This document shows positions 53,688 to 61,029 of a stretch of DNA of 64,000 bases, piece after piece. A program made the translations under genes and the position numbers. How positions within the stretch are numbered: position 1 is the stretch's first letter; every line of letters begins with the position of its first letter. Origin of the DNA: Synergistaceae bacterium (GTDB lineage Bacteria; Synergistota; Synergistia; Synergistales; Aminobacteriaceae); contig JAFSKV010000023.1 of assembly GCA_017448795.1 (NCBI GenBank), positions 54,547 through 118,546 on the forward strand, read 5' to 3'. The notes under the pieces are model-generated. The model did not search any database. It was not told where the DNA came from and was given only the letters and a program-made list of their open reading frames with translations.

Positions 53688-56020
53688 TCAAGCGTCAACT
53701 CTGCTGCTCACGTTCCCGATAGCGTCTGCGAGATTTGCCTTCTTGCCTTTGGGCTTGCCCTGAGACTGGGCTTCCGGCTGTGCTTGTGCTGTCGGCTGTG
53801 AAGCGGTGTCCTGCTGTCCCATCGGAGTAACGGAAGGAGCTTGCTGTGTATCCTGCTGTCCAGCCGTAGCGGCACTGCTGATGCCCTGAGTGTCCTGCGC
53901 TGTCTGCGTTGGTATGGAGCTTGGTATGGAGTTGGCGGCCTTCCTTGCTGTCCTGTAGTATTCGTTGCCGTCAGGAATGAGCTTGCCGTTCTCGTCGAGG
54001 AAGCCCGCGCTGCTGAGGATAGATTTAGCCTGACGCTTGAGCTTGTCCAAGACGGATTTCTTCATGGCCTGAGCGTCGCCGTTGCTTGTGAACTTGATTG
54101 TGCCGGTGCGTGGCGAGTAGCGGGCGATGAGCCGTCCTTGATTGTCCCTTATGTTGAGATGCCTTCCGTAATACATCCGCTGTGCTGGCATATTGTCGCC
54201 AAAAGTCCCGATTTCAACGGACAAGTCTGTATTAACTTCCCTGCCATCTCCGTTCGTGTAGGATACGGAGAGAGTGCCGACATTGGGAGCGTCAATGTCC
54301 TCCTGCTGAAGCTCGCTGCTGTTGAAAGCGTTGAAGAAGTCATCGAAGCCGTTGTTGTCTCGCCTTGCCTTCCACCTTCTGCGCATCCCCTCGTTGCCGT
54401 CGGGCTTGAAATTGCCATCCTCATCGATGAAGCCGCCGCTGACGAGGTAGGACATGAGGTTAGCCCTGAAGTCGCGCTCGAATTTCTGTTCCCATCTCTG
54501 GCTGTGCTTTCCCTGGAAGTCCGGCGCGAAAGTGAAATTGTTATGATGGGGGTAGAATGTCGCGATAACCTTTCCGCGCTTAGTCCTGATTTGGATTGCA
54601 GGCCCGGAGTATCTTGCTTTCCTGTTCTGGAAGACACTGAAGATATTGCCGGGCGCGCTGCTTATGCGGACGGGTACAGACACGACATCAAAGCCGTAAT
54701 CCCTGGCGTTGGAGCCAATGCCCGGAGTGAAGATGAACGTGCCGATGCTGCGGCTGCCGTCATCGGAGGTGTCCTGCGTGTTGCCGCTTGGTACAGCCTG
54801 ATTGTACTGCTCGCTGACGAAATCCTCGTTCAAGTCCTCATCCGGCTCATCGTCGACAAGGTTGTCCTCGTCATTGCTGAGTGCGTTTTCCTGAGTGAGG
54901 GATAAATCTCGGAGCATAGTTTCTGACGCGCTGGGAGCTTCCTCAGTGTCAGGTATCAAGTCGGGTGCTGTGTCCTGCCGTATGCCGTCAACCTCAACGA
55001 TGGGCGGAATATCCTGCGGCTGCTTGGTGTCCTGCCTGCTGGTGCTTGAGCGGTTGGCGTTGGGGTTGTCAGCGAAGAAGTCAAAGCCCGCGTCGTCCTG
55101 GACTTGGGTTGTGGTGGGTGCTACGCTGTATATTTGTTCCTGAACGTAGCTTATTTCGTCATCGAGGCTGGCTAACCTGTCCTGCATGGCCTGAACGTCT
55201 TTTGTAGCGGCTATGTCCGTGTCAATGTCAGTGCCGTAAGACTGGTAGGCATTGTAGATTTGCGACTGAAGCTCATCGCGCTGGGACTTAAGGCTGTCGA
55301 GTGTGGCTTTGGCTTTGTCGAGGTTGGCTTTGTGTGCGCTTCGGTAGGCTTCCTCTATTTGCTGTTTAGTACGGAAACCGCCTGCTGGAATGCGGAATGG
55401 AGCAAGCAGAGCAGTCGTTAGAAACGTTGATAGTGTTGTTGCTGGTGCTGTCTGGGCGATATAACTAGGAATTTCATTGCCATATTCGTCTTGGTATGAG
55501 GAAAGTATATGACTGCCTTCAGTCTTGAGGTTGCGCCAGAAATTTCCAAGCGACATATCACCGCTGGTAAAAGTCTTTTTTACCGCCTGTTCAACCGCTT
55601 GCTGTCTAGGCTCTTGGAAATTTTCATCAATTTCTTCTCCAATCAGATTTTTTACGCCTTCCCTCGCCACCTGTTGCCAATATCCGCCAACGTTTGTAGG
55701 GAGAATGACATTCATAAGGGTTTCAAGGCCGCCACCTACTCCACTATGGATTAAATCAAGTGGACTATTAGCGGCAAGGCTGTATATTCCTCCTAAGAAG
55801 GCATCATTGCCTCTGTTTTTGTCCTGCGAATACAACTCGCTTATAGTATTTGCGGCTTCTGTAATAGCTTCTGATGCATTCTTAACTCCATAGCCTATAA
55901 GAGATGCAAGTCCTCTCCCTACGCCTGCTGCCAGTTTTCCCGCTCTGCGTCATCCGTATTTATATGATTAAGGAGCCGGATATTGTCTCCAAGCTCCTCA
56001 AGTTCCTGACCTACAATCAT
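53688..56020 (-). CDS. polyvalent protein, N-terminal part
   Basis: ATG 56020 opens a 33-codon frame (MIVGQELEELGDNIRLLNHI...) that stops at TAG; adding one A to the GAAAAC run near 55945 joins it to the long frame (GKLAAGVGRGLASLIGYGV ... to 53688). Without the join, the long frame can start only at TTG 55835 (715 codons). Contents: a hydrophobic, glycine-rich N-terminal region, a coiled coil (about codons 140-230 from 55835), an acidic low-complexity spacer, then two copies of a beta-rich repeat with (K/R)xxARYSP-like strands and an (E/D)xG.(L/F).(P)DGNE turn, and a glutamine-rich tail. It ends at TGA 53688-53690. A third copy of the repeat begins just beyond, in the same frame. Confidence 0.7.
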
Positions 56021-56033
56021 AAAAATTTGCCGC

Positions 56034-56930
56034 CTACAGCGCAGGCACTATACCGTTAAGGTTCTCGATAGCAAAGTGAGCTTTTTCCGCTCGCATCTCT
56101 AGTGTCCATTCTCCATTGACGTATTTTCTCTGCATGTCGTTCGCTTTGGGCATGTCACCCGTCTTGAACGGACGGAGAAATGCCTTCTTTATATACTCCG
56201 GGCTTAACCCGTAAACAATATTATTCGGCATAAACCTGTCTGTAAGGCACTGCAATGTCCCGAAGTCTGTCTCTAATACCGAAATCATGTTAGTCAGCTT
56301 CTTCGTCTTGTTCCCGTCCATGTACTTGGTATGCCCAGCCGTGAATGTAGACACTATGCGCTTGTTCCTCGGCGACATAAGAAGCACTGACGGTTTGCCC
56401 CCCGCTGTCCATGTCTGCTCAAGCGCGGTGTTTATCAGGTCAAACGTCAATGCCCTTGCCCCGCTGCTCGTGAACCTGTTTGTTACTACCCAGTACGGAA
56501 GGCCTCCGAAATGTCTCGTGTCAGCTATTGATGTCCCTAATGTCTTTGTGTCCTGCTCAATAATCGCCTTCTCGCAGTCAAAAGCAAGCTCCTTCAATGC
56601 CTTCTGCATCTGGTAGGCCATCTCGCTCCGAACACCATACTTCAGCACTACTTCCTGAGTGTCCGTTACCTGAATACCCCTGTGCATTATCTGCGTGTAG
56701 TTGCTCTGCCTCTGGCGCGGGTTGGCGTTCGCAGTGCTGTAGGTGTAGCCTTCAGGGTTCATGTTCGTTATAGGTGTACCCAGTTCGTCCTCAAGCCATT
56801 CATGAGTTGTCGAAGTCGCACGTGTCTTGCCTATCCGTGAATAAAGCGGCGTGTCGTAAGGGGCTATGTTCGTGATAATATCGCTTACATCTTCTTTGTT
56901 TCCTACTGCTTCATAAGTATTGCTTGCCAT
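56034..56930 (-). CDS. phage major capsid protein (DUF5309-like)
   Basis: A 298-residue protein resembling the SU10/DUF5309 major capsid family: N-terminal DVSDIITNIAPYDTPLYSRI and THEWLEDELGTP, a central NRFTSSGARALTFDLINTAL region, PSVLLMSPRNKRIVSTFTAG and a C-terminal DFGTLQCLTDRFMP followed by ALRPFKTGDMPK-like sequence. The start has AGGAGGAAG upstream. It follows the scaffold-like and Lar-like genes and precedes the polyvalent gene by 13 bases, so it sits in the structural cluster as expected for a capsid gene. Confidence 0.85.
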   Translation of the reverse strand: MASNTYEAVGNKEDVSDIITNIAPYDTPLYSRIGKTRATSTTHEWLEDELGTPITNMNPEGYTYSTANANPRQRQSNYTQIMHRGIQVTDTQEVVLKYGVRSEMAYQMQKALKELAFDCEKAIIEQDTKTLGTSIADTRHFGGLPYWVVTNRFTSSGARALTFDLINTALEQTWTAGGKPSVLLMSPRNKRIVSTFTAGHTKYMDGNKTKKLTNMISVLETDFGTLQCLTDRFMPNNIVYGLSPEYIKKAFLRPFKTGDMPKANDMQRKYVNGEWTLEMRAEKAHFAIENLNGIVPAL

Positions 56931-56934
56931 GTCT

Positions 56935-57453
56935 CTAAACTTCCTCCTGTAATTTGTCTCCGTGTTCAGTCATTATTCTTTTGCCATACTCAATGGCTGT
57001 CTCGTATTCTATGCGGCTTTCCCGCGACATCTCCCACTCATCAGGGAATATCACATATTCAGCCTCTCCCAAGCTCTTAATCCTTGCCGACAGGACTTCA
57101 TACTCATCACTGCCTTCATCAGGGTATGCTTCCCTGAGTTCCACCGTAGCGTTCAGGCAGTCGCTTGCCATATCAGAAACTCTCTTCTGCTCGGCGTATT
57201 TCTCATCCGCGCTCATGTCTTCCGGCAGTGAGATATATATAACCTTCACAGTTTCTTCCTTGTCCAGCTTGTTATTGTCTGCGCGAGTATTCCAGAGCTT
57301 AACGACAGTCGTAGCATCCTCATCGGCGCATGTCCCGTTTCCGCATTTCTCGCACCTAACAAGGTAGAGGCGGGGTGATTTACCGCCAATACCATAAGTG
57401 TAAAGCTCGCCTTCGCCGCCGCAATAAGGGCATCTCTCAAGTTTCACTATCAT
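56935..57453 (-). CDS. Lar-like zinc-ribbon protein
   Basis: A 172-residue protein. The first 55 residues are a zinc ribbon of the Lar (restriction-alleviation) type: ERCPYCGGEGELY ... YLVRCEKCGNGT and the (A)TTVVKLWNTRA motif. The C-terminal ~110 residues are helical and acidic, without a clear family. Its position between scaffold and capsid genes is unusual, because Lar proteins normally sit with early genes. It could help against host restriction, or the ribbon may serve another role. It starts two bases after the scaffold-like gene's stop. Confidence 0.6.
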   Translation of the reverse strand: MIVKLERCPYCGGEGELYTYGIGGKSPRLYLVRCEKCGNGTCADEDATTVVKLWNTRADNNKLDKEETVKVIYISLPEDMSADEKYAEQKRVSDMASDCLNATVELREAYPDEGSDEYEVLSARIKSLGEAEYVIFPDEWEMSRESRIEYETAIEYGKRIMTEHGDKLQEEV

Positions 57454-57455
57454 GA

Positions 57456-58526
57456 TTACACCAGTCCCATCCGCATCAATGCGCTTGCCTGTTCATCGCT
57501 GTCCATGTCCCCGAATGTCTTGGGATTTATCCTCCTTCGGCCGCCGTAATCATTCCCGCGTGTGCTTTCCAGTACGGGCGGCTTTGCAGCTCTCTTAGGG
57601 TATCTTGATGACTGTCCTTCATACTGCGGGTAACGGGATGTCTGCGCGTCATAACTAGGCTGACGGCTTCCGCCCTTCTCACGCTGATATTCCTGATACC
57701 ATGAGCCGATTATCTGCGGTATCACGCTGAAACGGTTTCCGCTACGCCGTGCATACTGATACAATCCGTTGTTCACCTGCTCGGCTGTTACTCCTGCCTG
57801 CTGCAACTTACTCATGTACCACTGGTTGAACTCGTTAAAGTCCGGCCTCTGCGACAATTCCGCGTTGAACTTCTGGAGCTGTCCCCATTCTGCATGGCCG
57901 CGCTGGTAATTCTGCACTTCCTCATTGCGCCTGGTCATAAGCTCGTTCATCGCAAGCTGCATGGCCGCACGGTGCTCGCCCTCGTAGTCGTCAAAGTCCT
58001 CCGGGTCTTCAAGCCCCAGCTTCTCGCAAGCCAGCCTCATGGCCTCGTCAGAAAGCTCCCGCGGCGTGTACGGCCTCACTTTCTGTATGTCCTGCGGCAT
58101 CGGGATATTCTCTATCGTCTGGGCGCGGGACTGGGCATTGCGCCTCTCTATCTGCTCGCGGACTATCGGCGTGAAGCGTCCAATATCACCGTTGAGCCTC
58201 TTGTCGTCCCACTGCTCATACGGCGTGTTCCTCAGCTCTTCATCAGTGTAATAATCCGGCTCAGTGTCGGCCTTCTCGTGAACGTCCCCGAAGAAATTAT
58301 CCCCAAAGCTCACGTTGCCTTCATCATCAAGCCTCGCGCCCTCAGGCTCTAATCCCCCGTCTTCCGGCGGGTAACCGTCATCCTGCCCGCCATCTTCCGG
58401 CTCGGCCATACCATCATCATCTTCATCATAGTCATAGCCGCTGTAGTCCGCCCCGTCTGTGGCCGCGTCATACTCCGCGCTTACTGCCGGATTATCCGTT
58501 GGCTGCTGTATCGTCTGTTCGTCCAT
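57456..58526 (-). CDS. scaffold-like phage protein
   Basis: A 356-residue protein. The first ~110 residues are disordered and very acidic (YDEDDDGMAEPEDGGQDDGY and similar), the middle is helical (EAMRLACEKLGLEDPEDF, NELMTRRNEEVQNYQ), and the C-terminus is rich in Arg, Gln, Tyr and Ser. An acidic N-terminus, helical body and basic end, placed between portal and capsid genes, fit a capsid scaffolding protein, but no family motif proves it. It overlaps the upstream 70-residue gene by 35 bases. Confidence 0.55.
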   Translation of the reverse strand: MDEQTIQQPTDNPAVSAEYDAATDGADYSGYDYDEDDDGMAEPEDGGQDDGYPPEDGGLEPEGARLDDEGNVSFGDNFFGDVHEKADTEPDYYTDEELRNTPYEQWDDKRLNGDIGRFTPIVREQIERRNAQSRAQTIENIPMPQDIQKVRPYTPRELSDEAMRLACEKLGLEDPEDFDDYEGEHRAAMQLAMNELMTRRNEEVQNYQRGHAEWGQLQKFNAELSQRPDFNEFNQWYMSKLQQAGVTAEQVNNGLYQYARRSGNRFSVIPQIIGSWYQEYQREKGGSRQPSYDAQTSRYPQYEGQSSRYPKRAAKPPVLESTRGNDYGGRRRINPKTFGDMDSDEQASALMRMGLV

Positions 58527-58701
58527 TATTCTCGTTGCTCTCCTTTATTCTTGCACTGACTTTCTCCCAATACTCATTGCGCTTCCGCTGGTACATTCTT
58601 ACATCCTGCAAGGTAGGCAGGTACTTCTCGAAATCGGAAAACTCCTCATCGATTATCTGCTTCACCTTCGCGTCAAGTTCTAATGCTTTCTTAACCGCCA
58701 T
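58492..58701 (-). CDS. small helical phage protein
   Basis: A 69-residue, mostly helical, charged protein (MAVKKALELDAKVKQIIDEEF ...). It overlaps genes at both ends (11 bases upstream, 35 downstream), as typical in a packed structural operon. ATG 58701 is chosen because AAGGA lies nine bases before. No family recognised. Confidence 0.55.
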   Translation of the reverse strand: MAVKKALELDAKVKQIIDEEFSDFEKYLPTLQDVRMYQRKRNEYWEKVSARIKESNENNGRTDDTAANG

Positions 58702-58978
58702 TCTCATTCATCCTTTCTTCCGCCAGCTCTCCCAGCTGTATCATGTTGTCCGTTAACCTGCGAAATTCTTTCATCACACGCAATTCCGCTATCGCCTCCG
58801 CCGCGTTCTCTGGTGTTATTCTTCCAGTCTCAAAATCACGCACTATTTCCTCACGGCGGGTGTCCAGGAACTCACCCATCACTTCCGCCGCTATCTTGTG
58901 CTTCCGTCCGGCCTCAACCGCCTGCCTCAGCTCGTCTTGGCTTCCGTCTCCACCGTACATAGTTGTCTGCCCGGTCAT
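58691..58978 (-). CDS. helical phage protein, 95 aa
   Basis: All-helical and charged (IAAEVMGEFLDTRREEIVRD, ITPENAAEAIAELRVMKEFR). GGAGGGAGA precedes ATG 58978. Its frame overlaps the upstream membrane-protein gene by 65 bases. It may be part of the capsid or connector machinery. Not recognised. Confidence 0.6.
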   Translation of the reverse strand: MTGQTTMYGGDGSQDELRQAVEAGRKHKIAAEVMGEFLDTRREEIVRDFETGRITPENAAEAIAELRVMKEFRRLTDNMIQLGELAEERMNENGG

Positions 58979-59177
58979 TGTCCGCGTTCTCCCTCCTCTT
59001 CAGGCTCATAAGCTCCTCGCGTATGTAGTCCGCGTAATCCTCTAGCGCGTCCAGTCTGTCATCGTGGCTGTCTAAGTCGTCTCCCTGTTCGGCCTGAACC
59101 TCAAAGATTTTCTCGTCCATATACAACAGTGCTAGTATCAACAGCACATCAACCGCAAGTATTATCATTGACATCAT
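58914..59177 (-). CDS. small membrane protein with coiled-coil tail
   Basis: An 87-residue protein with one N-terminal membrane span (MIILAVDVLLILALLYM) and a polar helical rest (DDLDSHDDRLDALEDYADYI, basic end). The start could be any of three ATGs at 59177, 59174 or 59168, none with a strong ribosome site. Its first 29 bases overlap the upstream gene of similar build. Both resemble small inner-membrane phage proteins, but I cannot assign a lysis role. Confidence 0.5.
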   Translation of the reverse strand: MMSMIILAVDVLLILALLYMDEKIFEVQAEQGDDLDSHDDRLDALEDYADYIREELMSLKRRENADNDRADNYVRWRRKPRRAEAGG

Positions 59178-59358
59178 TGTTTTCCGTCTTCACCTGCCCT
59201 TCAAGCAATTCCACACGGCTCTTCAGCCCGCAGTTCTCATGCTCTAATGCGCGTATCTTGCCGTCTTGCATCATGAAGTCTTCCTCCTGCAAGTCCTCAA
59301 CCTCATCTATCGAGTAGCACAGCACAAACCACATCAACAAAAGTACGGATTCAATCAA
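59149..59358 (-). CDS. small membrane protein with coiled coil
   Basis: A 69-residue protein starting at TTG 59358, chosen because GGAGAGGAG is six bases upstream. It has an N-terminal membrane span (SVLLLMWFVLCYSI), then an acidic segment and a coiled coil (GKIRALEHENCGLKSRVELL). Overlaps the next gene. The span-plus-coil build recalls spanin-type or tail-chaperone-like proteins, but nothing proves it. Confidence 0.5.
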   Translation of the reverse strand: MIESVLLLMWFVLCYSIDEVEDLQEEDFMMQDGKIRALEHENCGLKSRVELLEGQVKTENNDVNDNTCG

Positions 59359-59385
59359 ATTTCTCCTCTCCTGTTTCCGCCCACA

Positions 59386-59413
59386 AAAAAGCACTCCGCT
59401 TCTTTGGAGTGCC
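59386..59413 (-). terminator. rho-independent terminator after the HigA-ImmA gene
   Basis: On the minus strand GCACTCC pairs with GGAGTGC around an eight-base loop, followed by six T residues. It lies about 37 bases after the antitoxin-peptidase stop and separates this moron from the small structural genes. Confidence 0.82.
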
Positions 59414-59449
59414 TTCCGTTTCCGTTACTATATTTGCTGGAGTTATAGG

Positions 59450-60619
59450 CTATATTTCCTCAAGTGCTTCCTCCAGTTCAGACAATGTCGCTGGTCTTCC
59501 TATGCTCGCCCATGCTTTATCGTCCTCATCTTCCTTATCTGCAATGTCTGGACTTGGAGCTTCGTGCTTGGGCTGTATATCGCACTGCTTCTTCAGGCCG
59601 TTCAGCTCGCTGAAATCTATCTCGCCGTCCCTCTGAAGCCGCCCTACTACTATCCCGGCATCTATGCCCAGTCTTGCCGCAAAGTCTTCCACGCTCGCAT
59701 AGCTGTAATCCTTCACCGCAGTGAACTCCCGGTACTTTCCCGGCGGTATCAGCGTATCACGCGCATATTCGTCCGCTTCCTTTTCGTCCTCATCAGACGC
59801 TCCGAACGGCTGGCTTATATGCCCTCTCAATATATGCCCAATTTCATGGAACAGGCTGAACCAGAACTTGTCCGCATCACGCCCCCTCAGCGTCAACGCC
59901 ATCACTATCTTCCGCCTGTCATAGAAACTTGCACCGTACAGGAAACTTCCCTTCAGGTGCTGTAGCATCACTAACGCTATACCGCAGTCAGCAAGCATCC
60001 TCGACAGCTCAGGCATGAAGTCCGCTGTCTCCTTTTTCGTCAGAGAGCGTATTTCTGGGATTATCTTTGTCAGCTCCGCAAGGTTTACGGGCGAGACTTC
60101 CACATCACGCGCCATAAGCCTGGCTTTCTGAACCCACGCCGCAAGAACATAATCTTTCTTCTTTCCTGCCGTCTGCATTCGGTACACCAAGCCTGGCATC
60201 TTCATGCGCTCAAGCACTCCGAGATGCGCCACCTCGAAATACCTCCGTAAGTTCCTTACCCTGTCCGCTGGCTTCCTCGTGTCTTCCACCCACCCAAGAC
60301 TGGCCATCTCTCCATATGGGAATTTCCGCGACAACACCATATCCGCATCCATCGCGTTTTCCTCTGCGGCTTTCTGGAGCTTACCCTGATATATCGCCTC
60401 AAGGTTGTTCCAAAACTCCGCAGACATTCCCAGCACCATTTCTAGACGGCTTGCTACTTCAGGTGTTAAATGAACGTCTCCGTTTATCAGCTTGCTTATG
60501 TGCTTCTCGGACATGTCCATCTGCAACGCAAACTCTTTCTGCGTCATCTTGCGGTAATCTAGCTGTTCCTTAATCGCACAGCCGGGCGGTGTCGCTATCA
60601 CATTCCTGCTTATCAGCAT
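59450..60619 (-). CDS. HigA-type antitoxin fused to ImmA/IrrE peptidase
   Basis: A 389-residue protein. Residues about 10-80 are a HigA/VapI helix-turn-helix (YRKMTQKEFALQMDMSEKHI, LTPEVASRLEMVLGMSAEFW). Residues about 215-310 are an ImmA/IrrE-like zinc peptidase with the active site SLFHEIGHILRGH (HExxH). The C-terminus is acidic. The gene begins 13 bases after HigB ends, the toxin-first order of higBA. The peptidase could make the antitoxin self-destructive or link it to DNA damage or phage entry (inference). Confidence 0.85.
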   Translation of the reverse strand: MLISRNVIATPPGCAIKEQLDYRKMTQKEFALQMDMSEKHISKLINGDVHLTPEVASRLEMVLGMSAEFWNNLEAIYQGKLQKAAEENAMDADMVLSRKFPYGEMASLGWVEDTRKPADRVRNLRRYFEVAHLGVLERMKMPGLVYRMQTAGKKKDYVLAAWVQKARLMARDVEVSPVNLAELTKIIPEIRSLTKKETADFMPELSRMLADCGIALVMLQHLKGSFLYGASFYDRRKIVMALTLRGRDADKFWFSLFHEIGHILRGHISQPFGASDEDEKEADEYARDTLIPPGKYREFTAVKDYSYASVEDFAARLGIDAGIVVGRLQRDGEIDFSELNGLKKQCDIQPKHEAPSPDIADKEDEDDKAWASIGRPATLSELEEALEEI

Positions 60620-60632
60620 ATTTCAACGCCCC

Positions 60633-60929
60633 CTAATGATAATCAGTTATTTCCTCTATGAGGACTAAAACTGTCGTATCATCTTCCGGTATGAATATCA
60701 GCCTGTATGGATGCACTAAATCCATTGCGTACTGTCCCTTCCTGTTACCATCTAGGCCATGACAACGGCATACCCTGTACTGCACAAGCAACTCTACGCA
60801 TGGCGCGGAGCGCAAATAGTCTATACACTCATATATCTTGTCAGCCATTCTAAGGCCGTATTCCCTCACTGCTACTTTTGGGTTTTCGCAGACTTTTTGA
60901 AGCCTCTTTGTGCGGTAATGAACTTGCAG
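60633..60929 (-). CDS. HigB-type toxin, probable CTG start
   Basis: A RelE-superfamily mRNA-cleaving toxin. The core CRCHGLDGNRKGQYAMDLVHPYRL(I)F and the C-terminal LIEEITDYH are typical of HigB. A GTG at 60869 would give 78 residues and omit the conserved first helix. The same frame runs on upstream (LQVHYRTKRLQKVCENPKVA) and the only start-like codon there is CTG 60929, nine bases after AGGAG and directly after an in-frame TGA. So the natural start is probably CTG (98 residues), perhaps a mutated ATG. Pairs with the HigA-ImmA gene downstream. Confidence 0.8.
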   Translation of the reverse strand: MQVHYRTKRLQKVCENPKVAVREYGLRMADKIYECIDYLRSAPCVELLVQYRVCRCHGLDGNRKGQYAMDLVHPYRLIFIPEDDTTVLVLIEEITDYH

Positions 60930-61029
60930 GCTGTATCACTCCTGTTTACCTGATAGGTTAATATTCTACTATCACTTGCAGGACTTATCAATCTTTGCGG
61001 CAATTTCACAGTTTTTGCTGAGATAACGC

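Larger units (their letters stand above)
33485..56020 (-). other. whole polyvalent-protein locus (about 7,510 codons if uninterrupted)
   Basis: One ancestral gene appears to span this region, now read as three parts because of a frameshift near 55945, a TGA at 53688-53690 and a frameshift near 37771. Reasons to join them: the protein motifs continue across each break without loss, a repeated domain has one copy on each side of the TGA, and no ribosome site lies before the later parts. The joined protein would be one of the largest phage proteins. It starts at ATG 56020, 13 bases after the capsid gene stop, and ends at the terminator at 33441-33474. The layout fits the large polyvalent proteins of phages and conjugative elements, which carry many effector domains and are thought to be injected with the DNA. 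Confidence 0.75.

Noticed and set aside
32741..53690. Stop-codon reassignment as an explanation for in-frame TAA, TAG and TGA
   Set aside because: All three stop codons occur inside frames and also end intact neighbouring genes at normal positions, so no single reassigned code fits.
53841..54905. A 354-codon open frame on the plus strand opposite the polyvalent protein's N-terminal part
   Set aside because: It is the mirror of a coding region with strong codon bias, shows no family motif and has no ribosome site; long antisense frames are expected in such GC-rich, biased sequence.
55930..55960. Programmed -1 ribosomal frameshifting at the A-run near the start of the polyvalent gene
   Set aside because: In the phase actually read, codons are CGG GAA AAC, which do not form a slippery X-XXY-YYZ heptamer. 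No strong hairpin follows at the usual spacing.
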